This document shows, one piece after another, positions 35,184 through 43,407 of a DNA stretch of 52,186 nucleotides (the stretch's first letter is position 1; every line of letters begins with the position of its first letter). Location of the stretch: contig CANKAM010000005.1 in the NCBI GenBank assembly GCA_947479755.1, forward strand, positions 1-52,186, in the 5' to 3' direction. The notes under the pieces are model-generated. The model ran no database searches and was not told the origin of the DNA. It worked only from the letters and a program-made list of their open reading frames with translations. A program made the translations under genes and the position numbers. This DNA is from Bacteroidota bacterium (GTDB lineage Bacteria > Bacteroidota > Bacteroidia > SXHM01).

Positions 35184-35221
35184 GTTGAATGAAAAAATAA
35201 ATTTGCAGTTGAATGAAAAAA
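35184..35221 (+). promoter_or_regulatory. Promoter region of the universal stress gene with flanking direct repeats
   Basis: The -7 element TAAATTTG (35198-35205) is an exact TAnnTTTG match. It is bracketed by two copies of GTTGAATGAAAAAA (35184-35197 and 35208-35221) with a 24-base period. Such placement on both sides of the -7 element could be a binding site for a repressor or activator. A second, weaker -7-like TACCTTTT lies at about 35228. Confidence 0.45.
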
Positions 35222-35284
35222 AACCTTACCTTTTGAACAAATTTTAAAAGAGAATAACGTGTTTAACCCTGAAATTAAAAACGT

Positions 35285-36121
35285 ATGAAAAAGATAATTG
35301 TGCCCCTGGATTTTTCGGAAGATTCCGTTAATGCGCTTGACTTTGCTGTTAGTGTAGCAAAAAAATCAGATGCGGAAATCATGATGATTAATGTGATTAA
35401 AACCAGCCGGTTTGACTTTTTTAAAGGCGTAGAAAATGTTGCCACAAAAGGTGATTTTGAAACCCTGATTAGTAAATATGGTGATTTTAAAGATAAGATT
35501 CAATATAAAATAAGGAAAGGAAAAGTTTACCGTGAAATAGTTGAACAAGCCATTGAAGACAAGGCTTTTCTAATCATCATGGGTTCACATGGCGTTTCGG
35601 GATTTGAGGAAGTGTGGATTGGCAGCAATACTTTCCGTGTTGTGAGTGAAGCACCGTGCCCGGTAATTACACTGAGAAAAGAATTTCAAAAACGCAGCAT
35701 TGATAGAATTGTTCTACCGATTGATACCACTTTTGAATCGCGACAAAAAATTCCTATGACTGTTGAAATTGCCAAACTTTTTGATGCTGAAATTCATGTG
35801 CGTGGCGTTTGCGTTAATGAAGTGGAAAATGAACTGATAAAGGTCAAAAAATATGTTGCACAGACCAGAGAAGTTTTAGAAAAGCAGGGCATTTCTAAAA
35901 TTGTGGAAAGTGTTGCCGAAGGAAAAAACAAATCTAAAATGGCACTGGACTACGCTAAGGACATAAATGCTGATTTAGTGAGCATTATGACGGAACAGGA
36001 AGAAGATTTTTCACTAAATCTTATGGGAAGCTATGCTCAATACATGGTTCACCATTCAAGTATTCCAATTCTGGCTTGTCATCCTCGCGAAGATTTAGTG
36101 GTAAAGACTTTCCTAAGATAA
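35285..36121 (+). CDS. Tandem universal stress protein (UspA family)
   Basis: 278 residues comprising two Usp domains. The first shows KKIIVPLDFSEDSVNALDFA, IMMINVIK and the ATP-binding-type loop IIMGSHGVSGFEEVWIGSNT with PCPVITLRK. The second (from about 140) shows IDRIVLPIDTTFESRQKIPM and ends VSIMTEQEEDF with SIPILACHP, with a degenerate nucleotide loop. Proteins of this kind respond to starvation, oxygen or redox stress. It stands alone with its own promoter region and is followed 66 bp later by the GMC oxidoreductase gene. Confidence 0.92.
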   Translation: MKKIIVPLDFSEDSVNALDFAVSVAKKSDAEIMMINVIKTSRFDFFKGVENVATKGDFETLISKYGDFKDKIQYKIRKGKVYREIVEQAIEDKAFLIIMGSHGVSGFEEVWIGSNTFRVVSEAPCPVITLRKEFQKRSIDRIVLPIDTTFESRQKIPMTVEIAKLFDAEIHVRGVCVNEVENELIKVKKYVAQTREVLEKQGISKIVESVAEGKNKSKMALDYAKDINADLVSIMTEQEEDFSLNLMGSYAQYMVHHSSIPILACHPREDLVVKTFLR

Positions 36122-36187
36122 CTTTTGTTCAATCGTTATTCTTTACAAGAAAACTTTGCGTTCTTTGCAAAAGGAACATCATAATCT

Positions 36188-37795
36188 ATGAGCAAAGTTT
36201 ACGACTATATAGTTATTGGTTCAGGCTTTGGCGGAAGCGTTTCATCCATGCGCTTGTCTGAAAAAGGATACAGCGTTGCCATTCTTGAAAAAGGAAAAAA
36301 ATACGAAACGAAGGACTTTCCAAAAAACAACTGGAACATCAGCAAATACCTATGGATTCCTTTGCTGCGGTGCTTCGGCATTCAAAAACTTACGATTTTC
36401 AAAGAAGCATTTATCTTAAGCGGTGTTGGTGTTGGCGGAGGAAGTCTTGTTTATGCAAACACGCTGATGCAGCCCGATGATAAATTTTACAGCAATAAGG
36501 TATGGGCACATTTTAAAGACTGGAAAAACACACTTACTCCTTTCTATAATAAAGCCCGGTTTATGCTAGGTGTAGTTCGTAATCCTAAATTTTATGAGGC
36601 TGATAATGTGTTGCGTGAAATTGCCAGAGATATGGGCAAAGAAAGTTCATTTCAAGGCGTAAATGTGGGAGTTTATTATGGCGACACTAAAAAATTTACT
36701 GACCCTTACTTTAAAGAATTAGGACCTGAAAGGCTTGGCTGCATTGAATGTGCTGAGTGTATGGCAGGTTGTCGCCACCACGCAAAAAACACGCTTGACA
36801 AAAACTATTTGTGGTTCGCGCAAAAATTCGGAACTGAAATTTTTGCTGAGACATTAGTAGAAAAAGTTGAATTCATCAACGGTATTTATCACATTCACAC
36901 GGTGAATAGTACAGCATGGGTAAATTGGGGAAAAACAGTTTATCAATCAAAAGGTATTGTATTCAGTGGAGGTGTTTTGGGCACAATGGATTTACTTCTG
37001 AAACAGAAATATAAATACAAAACATTAGAAAAACTTTCAGATAAATTAGGATTTAACCTTCGCACCAACTCCGAGTCACTCTGCGGAATAAGTGATTCTG
37101 ACCGCAAACTAAATGAAGGTGTTGCCATTACTTCCATTTTCAATCCTGACGAGCACACGCATATTGAAGTTGTGAAATTCGGTGAAGGCTCTAACTCCAT
37201 GAAACTATTGGCAACACTCGCTACAGGAAAAGGAAACCCACTTGTAAGAACATTAAAAATGTTTGGCAACGTTTTAATAAGTCCTATAAAATATTTCAGA
37301 TTGTTATTTGGACCAAATTGGTCAACCAACACTGTAATATTATTGGTGATGCAAACACTTGATAACTCTATGCGAATGGCTTACAGCAGACTGCGCGGTG
37401 TGTATATGCAAAATGACGGACCCGAGAAAGTTCCGGCATATATTGAAAGTGGACAAAACGTAATGCACCGCTTTGCAAAAAAAGTAAACGGCACAGCAGG
37501 CAACGGAATTCTTGAAGTGATGTTTGATTTAACAACAACAGCTCACATTATGGGCGGCTGCCCAATGGGTGCAGATATTAATGAAGGTGTTGTTAATCCC
37601 GAGTTTAAAGCTTTTGGTTACCCCGAAATGTATATACTAGATGGTTCAATCATTCCCTGCAACTTAGGTGTAAATCCAAGTTTAACAATTACAACGCTGA
37701 GTGAATATGCCATGAGCAATATTCCTAAAAAACAAGGTATGGAAAGGGAAACGCTGGATGAAATGCTTTTATCAAAAAGCAAAATCAATAAGTGA
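36188..37795 (+). CDS. GMC-family FAD oxidoreductase, cholesterol-oxidase-like, with Cys cluster
   Basis: 535 residues. The FAD-binding Rossmann motif is YIVIGSGFGGSVSSMRLSEK (residues 7-26), followed by SGVGVGGGSLVYANTLMQP. The C-terminal GMC motif contains HIMGGCPMGADI and YILDGSIIPCNLGVNPSLTI. A C-x2-C-x2-C-x3-C cluster (CIECAECMAGC, about residue 186) resembles a 4Fe-4S ferredoxin motif and is followed by HHAKNTLDKNYL, as in one GMC clade known to me. There is no signal peptide. Substrate unknown; an alcohol, sterol or sugar is possible. The NfeD gene follows, with the likely ATG 26 bp after the stop. Confidence 0.9.
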   Translation: MSKVYDYIVIGSGFGGSVSSMRLSEKGYSVAILEKGKKYETKDFPKNNWNISKYLWIPLLRCFGIQKLTIFKEAFILSGVGVGGGSLVYANTLMQPDDKFYSNKVWAHFKDWKNTLTPFYNKARFMLGVVRNPKFYEADNVLREIARDMGKESSFQGVNVGVYYGDTKKFTDPYFKELGPERLGCIECAECMAGCRHHAKNTLDKNYLWFAQKFGTEIFAETLVEKVEFINGIYHIHTVNSTAWVNWGKTVYQSKGIVFSGGVLGTMDLLLKQKYKYKTLEKLSDKLGFNLRTNSESLCGISDSDRKLNEGVAITSIFNPDEHTHIEVVKFGEGSNSMKLLATLATGKGNPLVRTLKMFGNVLISPIKYFRLLFGPNWSTNTVILLVMQTLDNSMRMAYSRLRGVYMQNDGPEKVPAYIESGQNVMHRFAKKVNGTAGNGILEVMFDLTTTAHIMGGCPMGADINEGVVNPEFKAFGYPEMYILDGSIIPCNLGVNPSLTITTLSEYAMSNIPKKQGMERETLDEMLLSKSKINK

Positions 37796-37821
37796 ATACA
37801 TTCCACAACTATACAAAGTCA

Positions 37822-39207
37822 ATGAAAAAATCAATCCTGTTATTTCTTTTTTCGGCAATTACTATTCTTTCTGCTTTTGCAGATAGCCTAAGTATTTCAG
37901 CTGATTCAATTAAACCTAATCCTTTCGCCAATAAACAAGCTAATGTTTATGTCTTTGATATAAAAGAAGAAATAGGCCCTTCCATCTGGAGAAAAATGGA
38001 AAAGGCTTTTAATCAAGCGGAAGAACTAAAATCAGACTTAATTTTGCTGCACATGAATACATACGGAGGTGCAGTGGTACAGGCAGATTCCATGCGCACA
38101 AAAATTCTTCATTCCGAAATCCCCGTTTATGTTTTTATTGATAACAACGCAGCTTCGGCAGGTGCGTTAATTGCTATTTCGTGTGACAGCATTTACATGC
38201 GCTCGGGCGCAAACATTGGCGCAGCCAGCGTAGTTAATGAAAATGGTGAAGTCCTTCCCGATAAATATCAAAGTTACATGCGCAGCACCATGCGCTCAAC
38301 AGCTGAAGCCACAGGGCGCAATCCCAATATTGCAGAGGCAATGGTTGACCCCAGAATTTACCTTGAAGGAATTAATGACTCCGGAAAAGTATTGACATTT
38401 ACAGCCAAAGAAGCAATGGAGCATAATTTCTGCGAAGGAATGGGCGAAAATATTGATGACGTTCTGAAACTTGCTCAGATTAAGGATTACAAAATCACAC
38501 GATTTGAACCCACACGATTAGATAATATTATTGGATGGTTAATCAGCCCTGCTGTAAGCGGAATTTTAATTATGCTTATTATCGGTGGGATTTATTTTGA
38601 AATACAGGCTCCTGGAATTGGTTTAGCCGGATTAGCAGCTCTTGTAGGCGCGTTACTTTATTTTGCTCCGCTTTATTTAGAAGGCCTGGCAGCCAACTGG
38701 GAAATACTGGTATTCTTTATTGGACTTATTTTATTGGCAATTGAAATTTTTGCCTTACCCGGATTTGGAGTAGCCGGAATTTCAGGGATTATTCTGATGG
38801 TTTCATCACTGATGTTAAGTCTGGTTGGCAATGTAGGCTTTGACTTTGACCCTGTAAGTGCTTCACGCGCAACCGAGGCTGTACTTATTGTTTTCACTGC
38901 ACTTCTGATTGCAATTCCTCTTTCTGTTTTTCTTGGGTTCAAATTTCTGAACAGCAGTTTTTTCGGGCGACTTGCCTTAAATACTGTTCAGGAAAGTTCA
39001 AAAGGTTATACTTCTGTTGACGTTGTAGCCGGAAACAACCTTGTAGGAAAAACCGGAACAACATTTACTGTTTTGCGTCCTTCCGGAAAAATTTCAATTG
39101 ATGGAGAAATTTATGATGCAACAGCATTGACAAGCTATATTGAAAAAGGCGAAGCTATTAAGGTGGTAAAATTTGAAACCGCACAGGCAGTAGTAGTGAA
39201 AATATAA
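37822..39207 (+). CDS. NfeD-family membrane serine protease
   Basis: About 461 residues from ATG 37822 (MKKSILLFLFSAITILSAF); the frame is open from GTG 37792. A signal peptide is followed by a ClpP/crotonase-like protease domain with catalytic Ser in NNAASAGALIAISCDSIYMR (about residue 112). Four or five membrane helices follow (about 235-390), and the cytoplasmic or membrane-proximal NfeD OB-fold ends the protein (LVGKTGTTFTVLRPSGKISI ... GEAIKVVKFE). Such proteases cut membrane-associated substrates, for example stomatins. No stomatin gene is adjacent. It probably shares a transcript with the GMC gene. Confidence 0.92.
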   Translation: MKKSILLFLFSAITILSAFADSLSISADSIKPNPFANKQANVYVFDIKEEIGPSIWRKMEKAFNQAEELKSDLILLHMNTYGGAVVQADSMRTKILHSEIPVYVFIDNNAASAGALIAISCDSIYMRSGANIGAASVVNENGEVLPDKYQSYMRSTMRSTAEATGRNPNIAEAMVDPRIYLEGINDSGKVLTFTAKEAMEHNFCEGMGENIDDVLKLAQIKDYKITRFEPTRLDNIIGWLISPAVSGILIMLIIGGIYFEIQAPGIGLAGLAALVGALLYFAPLYLEGLAANWEILVFFIGLILLAIEIFALPGFGVAGISGIILMVSSLMLSLVGNVGFDFDPVSASRATEAVLIVFTALLIAIPLSVFLGFKFLNSSFFGRLALNTVQESSKGYTSVDVVAGNNLVGKTGTTFTVLRPSGKISIDGEIYDATALTSYIEKGEAIKVVKFETAQAVVVKI

Positions 39208-39230
39208 TCTGAATTATTTTTTCAGATTAT
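39204..39230. terminator. Bidirectional hairpin overlapping two stop codons
   Basis: ATAATCTGAA (39204-39213) and TTCAGATTAT (39221-39230) form a perfect 10-bp stem with a 7-base T-rich loop. The NfeD stop (39205-39207) is in the first arm and the histidine kinase stop (39214-39216) is in the loop. Confidence 0.65.
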
Positions 39231-41949
39231 CCAGTTCGCGTTTCAGCTCATTTTCAGAGCCTGCTACAAGTTGAGCAAGTCTTTCAAGTTTTGCGTTAAG
39301 TAAATCCTGATTACTGCTTTTTTCATCCGACAGTTCTATTTCATTCGCTATTTGAAGCGACTCGTTCATGCCCATCATCCCGAATGAAGATTTTATTTTG
39401 TGTGCAGTGCGTTTTAATTTTTCAAATTCAAGTTTCTTAAAACTCACTTTCATTTCCTTCAGCATCAGAGGCGTGTTTCGCAAATAAATCTCAATCATTT
39501 CAACCATAAACACATCATCGCCACCGGTAAGTTCTTTCAATGATTGCGTATTAACAAAAGAATCAGAATTATATACCTCACGCTCACTTCCGTTACTTTC
39601 ATTACCTGTCAGTGTTAGAATTTTATGCAACAACTCACCCTGCTTAAACGGTTTTGATAGATAATCGTTCATTCCTGCTTCAAAACACTTTTTGCGTTCT
39701 TCCACCAACGCATCTGCTGTCATTGCCATAATGGGAACCTGTGCTTTTAATTTATCACGGTAGTTTCTTATTCTACGTGTAGTTTCAAATCCATCCATTT
39801 CAGGCATCTGTACATCCATCAGGATAATACTGTAATCATTCTTCTTAAACAACTCAAATCCGGCTTTGCCATTTGGAGCTATATCAAGATCAGCATTCCA
39901 TTGTTTGCGAATAATTTTATCAACCAAACGTTGGTTCATTTCGTTGTCTTCGCACAACAGAATTTTCATTCCTTTAAGACTAACATCTTCAACCGGTGCA
40001 ATTGCTTTATTCATGAGCACAATATCTTCTTCACTTCCTTTTTCAAATTCAAGTGTAAAGCTGAATAATGTTCCTGTGCCTTCATTGCTTTTCAGAATAA
40101 GCGTCCCACCCATCAGTTTTACAAGTTGATCAACAATGGTAAGTCCCAGTCCGGTTCCACCGTATTTACGGGTTGTATCGCTGCTTGCCTGCGTAAAACT
40201 ATGAAACACCATATCCAATTTATCCTTAGGAATTCCAATGCCCGTATCTTCCACTTTAAACTGAATGACGCAGCGATTTTCTGCTATACTTTTCAATTCA
40301 GCACTTACCTCAATCCAGCCTTTTGAAGTAAATTTCATGGCATTGCTTACCAGATTAATAAGCACCTGATCTAATCGAACCGAATCACCAATCAACACTT
40401 CCGGAATTTTGTGGTCAATATTGAAGATGAGTTTTACGTTTTTCTGTTTCGCTTTCAGCGCAAATAAACTCTTTACCGTTTTAATCACTTCCGGAAAGCT
40501 AAAAAGAGTGTGTTCAATGTTTAGTTTTCCGGCTTCAATTTTTGAAAAATCAAGAATATCGTTTATGATAACGGTTAGATTATCTCCTGCCTGACGAATT
40601 GCATTAACGCTGTCTTGCTGGTCGCTGTTAAGTTTGCTGCGCATCAGCAACTCAGTAAAACCAATTATTGAATTCATTGGTGTACGAATTTCATGACTCA
40701 TATTTGCCAGAAATTGTTCCTTCACTTTTGCCGATTGTTCGGCCAAATTTTTTGCATGAACTAATCTAAACTCTGTTTTCTTTTTCTCGGTAATATCATT
40801 AACGATTTCAATATGCTTTCCTTTAAGTTCATTTTCTTCCTTAACGGGGGTATTGACAATTGATATCCAAAAAGGGTTTCCGTTTTTATGATAATTAAGT
40901 ATCTCTATATAGAATGGTTCTTTTGCTTCTTGTTTATTTAGGGCATAAGCAATCGTTTCCATATTAGAGTTAGGTCCTAAGAGCAGTGAACTCGGAGTTT
41001 TTCCTATAATTTCGTCTAATGTGTATCCGGTAATTCTTGTAAAGCCATCATTCACCCATTCCACAATGCCTTCTGAATTTGAAACAAGTACCCCGTTTTC
41101 TGTATTCTTTGCAACAAGTGAAAGCTTGTTAATTTCCTGATTTTTTCTTTTCTCGTCCGTGATATCGTGTGCTATACCAAGAAAGCCTGTAATTTCTTTA
41201 TTATCATTATAAAGTGATGTTATAGAAAGCAAAACCGGAAAGCATGAACCGTCTTTGCGGATATAAGTCCATTCAAGCTCATCAGGCAAACCAGTATGTT
41301 TTGTTTTTGCAACAAACGTTTCAAACCCAGGTTGAATATTCAACTTCAATTCACGATTCAACTCTTCTGTTCTTCTTACTACTTCATTCTTATCGTGAAA
41401 GGGCTGTGGTGTTGATTTACCAATCAATTCAGCCGCAGAATAACCTAATGATTCTTCAGCAGTTTTATTAAAGGTCATTATTATTCCATTTGGATCAGTA
41501 GAAATAATGGAAAAGTTAGCGCTGTCAAGAACCGCATTATTTAGAGTGTTGACTTTAATCAGATTGCTTTCCAGTTCTACCTGGTCTGTGAAATCTTTGG
41601 CAACGGCATATATCATTCCTGTTTCAGGGTCAGGTGCTGCAGTCCAGTCTAGAACCTTTATAGAACCATCTTTGCAATAATAACGGTTTCTGAAATTAAT
41701 AGTTGGTTTGCCTTCCGAGAGTTCGGCAACAATATTCAGCGTTACCTGCAAATCATCAGGATGAATAAATTCAAGAAAAGGTTTTGAAATAAGCTCGGCA
41801 TGGGTATAGCCTAATACTTTTTCAAATGCAGGATTTAGCTCTTTAAAATATCCATCTGTACCTGCAATGCAGAGCATATCAAATGAGAGCGAAAAAAATT
41901 TCTCGAACTCGGCAGAAAAATTGAGTTTGTTTTCTTTGGACTGAGGCAT
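39214..41949 (-). CDS. Hybrid PAS sensor histidine kinase with receiver and HPt domains
   Basis: 911 residues without a membrane helix, hence a cytoplasmic sensor. Three PAS domains with PAC-type linkers lie at about 10-130, 138-265 and 280-395 (ELNPAFEKVLGYTHAELISK, SIISTDPNGIIMTFNKTAEE, YTLDEIIGKTPSSLLLGPNS). The HisKA domain has FLANMSHEIRTPMNSIIGF (His about 419). The HATPase domain has NLVSNAMKFTS, DTGIGIP and GGTGLGLTI. The receiver domain has Asp in LMDVQMPEMDG (about 711) and the HPt domain His in TAHKIKSSFGMMGM (about 848). This is a complete phosphorelay in one protein. It follows the LytTR regulator by 30 bp. Confidence 0.95.
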   Translation of the reverse strand: MPQSKENKLNFSAEFEKFFSLSFDMLCIAGTDGYFKELNPAFEKVLGYTHAELISKPFLEFIHPDDLQVTLNIVAELSEGKPTINFRNRYYCKDGSIKVLDWTAAPDPETGMIYAVAKDFTDQVELESNLIKVNTLNNAVLDSANFSIISTDPNGIIMTFNKTAEESLGYSAAELIGKSTPQPFHDKNEVVRRTEELNRELKLNIQPGFETFVAKTKHTGLPDELEWTYIRKDGSCFPVLLSITSLYNDNKEITGFLGIAHDITDEKRKNQEINKLSLVAKNTENGVLVSNSEGIVEWVNDGFTRITGYTLDEIIGKTPSSLLLGPNSNMETIAYALNKQEAKEPFYIEILNYHKNGNPFWISIVNTPVKEENELKGKHIEIVNDITEKKKTEFRLVHAKNLAEQSAKVKEQFLANMSHEIRTPMNSIIGFTELLMRSKLNSDQQDSVNAIRQAGDNLTVIINDILDFSKIEAGKLNIEHTLFSFPEVIKTVKSLFALKAKQKNVKLIFNIDHKIPEVLIGDSVRLDQVLINLVSNAMKFTSKGWIEVSAELKSIAENRCVIQFKVEDTGIGIPKDKLDMVFHSFTQASSDTTRKYGGTGLGLTIVDQLVKLMGGTLILKSNEGTGTLFSFTLEFEKGSEEDIVLMNKAIAPVEDVSLKGMKILLCEDNEMNQRLVDKIIRKQWNADLDIAPNGKAGFELFKKNDYSIILMDVQMPEMDGFETTRRIRNYRDKLKAQVPIMAMTADALVEERKKCFEAGMNDYLSKPFKQGELLHKILTLTGNESNGSEREVYNSDSFVNTQSLKELTGGDDVFMVEMIEIYLRNTPLMLKEMKVSFKKLEFEKLKRTAHKIKSSFGMMGMNESLQIANEIELSDEKSSNQDLLNAKLERLAQLVAGSENELKRELDNLKK

Positions 41950-41979
41950 TCCTTTTTGCTGATTAACGCCCCTTCGGTT

Positions 41980-42660
41980 TTACAAAATATTTAATCGTCT
42001 TACCAAACCATCTTTGTTGGAGCGGCTTACAGGAATAAGTTTTTCGTTCAGCACAATTGTATTTTCTTCAATGGTGTTGATTTTATCAAGCCTTACAATA
42101 TAAGAACGGTGCACTCGCATAAAATCAGCAGACGGCAGTTTGCTTTCAATTGCTTTCATCGTTGAAAGCACAGTGTAGCGTGTTGTTTTGGTGTAAATAT
42201 TTACGTAATCCGAAAAAGCTTCTATGTAATAGATATTAGGCAAGTCAAGTTTCACTAATTTAGAATCCTGTTTAATCAGAAGTGAATTACTTCCCTCGCT
42301 TTTAACGTTCTCGTAAATCTGACGAGCCTTCTCAACCGCTTTCATGTAACGTGCAAACTGAACAGGCTTTAACAGGTAATCAGTTACGTTATATTCAAAT
42401 GCATCAACAGCATATTCCTTTTTAGAAGAAACAATAATAACCTGACAGGCGACTTCTACATTTTTTATAAATTCAATACCACTCATCTCCGGCATTTCAA
42501 CATCCAGAAACATCAGATCAATCTGGTTGTCATGGATTACTTTCTGCGCCTCAACAGCATCTTTGCATTCTGCAACAAGATTAAGGAAATCACTACGCTC
42601 AACACATTTTCTCAAGGCTGCTCTTGAAAGTTCATCGTCATCAACAATTATACAGTTCAT
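41980..42660 (-). CDS. LytTR-family response regulator
   Basis: 226 residues. The receiver domain shows IVDDDELSRAAL, the Asp in LMFLDVEMPEMSGIEF (about residue 55) and the Lys in DYLLKPVQF. The LytTR DNA-binding domain (about 125-226) shows IYYIEAFSDYVNIYTKTTRY, MRVHRSYIVRLDKI and the ending KLIPVSRSNKDGL. It is complete. It lies directly upstream of the hybrid kinase on the same strand. The kinase has its own receiver and HPt, which could hand phosphate to this regulator; that link is inference from context. Confidence 0.94.
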   Translation of the reverse strand: MNCIIVDDDELSRAALRKCVERSDFLNLVAECKDAVEAQKVIHDNQIDLMFLDVEMPEMSGIEFIKNVEVACQVIIVSSKKEYAVDAFEYNVTDYLLKPVQFARYMKAVEKARQIYENVKSEGSNSLLIKQDSKLVKLDLPNIYYIEAFSDYVNIYTKTTRYTVLSTMKAIESKLPSADFMRVHRSYIVRLDKINTIEENTIVLNEKLIPVSRSNKDGLVRRLNIL

Positions 42661-42685
42661 TTTGTGGTTATTTATTATTTAACAA

Positions 42686-42707
42686 AAATGCCGCTTCTGC
42701 GGCATTT
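42686..42707 (-). terminator. Hairpin terminator between the secreted orphan and LytTR genes
   Basis: AAATGCCGC (42686-42694) and GCGGCATTT (42699-42707) form a perfect 9-bp stem around TTCT. On the minus strand it is followed by T-rich sequence, as expected for the end of the secreted orphan transcript at 42714. Confidence 0.75.
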
Positions 42708-42713
42708 CAATGG

Positions 42714-43250
42714 TTATTTTCCTACTCCTTCAACATTTAACTCAATGCACCAGTGACCAGCTACCCGATTATTGTACATATACAATTCAAATTTTACTTT
42801 AGGTCCTTTTTTTGCTTCATAACCTACTAGCTTTCTGAAGTTGGTATCTTCAAGATAGAGATCATTGGTTTTATCTTTGTCCATCATTTTCCATTCCGGA
42901 CTTGCGGCAAAACATGCATTAATTTTTTCTTTATAGCTTTCAAACTCCTGAACCAGTTTAGCTTCCGGAACATCACCTTTTACAGCACTTGTTGCTATCA
43001 ACTCTTCATAAGCTGGATACTCCTGACTGTCGTTCAGATATCCTTTATCTTTTCCTAAATGTGCAGTTGACACAAAGAACGGACGTGCTTCTCCTGAAAT
43101 TTGTTTTGATGTTGCTTCGCCACGCAAACCGGTAAACTGTGTATTTCCTGCATCAACAATTTTCTTGAGGTTAGTACACAAATCGTCCTGCGCTAAAGCA
43201 AAGGTAAAAACCGTAAAAAATGAGAGTGTGGTTAAAACTGTTTTCTTCAT
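42714..43250 (-). CDS. Secreted hypothetical protein
   Basis: 178 residues with signal peptide MKKTVLTTLSFFTVFTFALA and mature start QDDLCTNLKKIVDAGNTQF. Three cysteines (in DLCTN, NACFA and HWCIE) leave one unpaired or lipid-free. The C-terminal part (KFELYMYNNRVAGHWCIELN) is beta-rich. I recognise no family. It has its own promoter and terminator, is monocistronic, and is divergent from the DegT aminotransferase gene. Confidence 0.75.
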   Translation of the reverse strand: MKKTVLTTLSFFTVFTFALAQDDLCTNLKKIVDAGNTQFTGLRGEATSKQISGEARPFFVSTAHLGKDKGYLNDSQEYPAYEELIATSAVKGDVPEAKLVQEFESYKEKINACFAASPEWKMMDKDKTNDLYLEDTNFRKLVGYEAKKGPKVKFELYMYNNRVAGHWCIELNVEGVGK

Positions 43251-43281
43251 ATCTTTTCAGAATGGTTCTGTTTAGGGTTCA

Positions 43282-43289
43282 CAAAAGTA
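43282..43289 (-). promoter_or_regulatory. -7 promoter element of the secreted orphan
   Basis: The minus strand reads TACTTTTG, an exact TAnnTTTG match, 31 bases before the ATG at 43250. No clear -33 TTTG was found upstream. Confidence 0.5.
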
Positions 43290-43346
43290 AGTGTTTTATT
43301 GAAATAGATGTAATTTTTCTTGAACGAAACAAATACAAAGCCATAA

Positions 43347-43376
43347 TTTGATACGCAGCCTATTTGTCTATATTTG
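43347..43376 (+). promoter_or_regulatory. Promoter of the DegT aminotransferase gene
   Basis: TTTG (43347-43350) and TATATTTG (43369-43376, exact TAnnTTTG) are separated by 18 bases, close to the established Bacteroidota spacing. It decides the gene start: the frame is open upstream from TTG 43348, but that codon lies in the -33 element, so the true start is ATG 43408 or 43420. Confidence 0.7.
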
Positions 43377-43407
43377 CAGCCGCTTAAAAAAAGTATTAAA
43401 AAAACGG

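Noticed and set aside
43348-43407. Upstream extension of the DegT aminotransferase
   Set aside because: The extension runs through an exact promoter with good spacing, and family proteins start near KIQMVDLKTQY.
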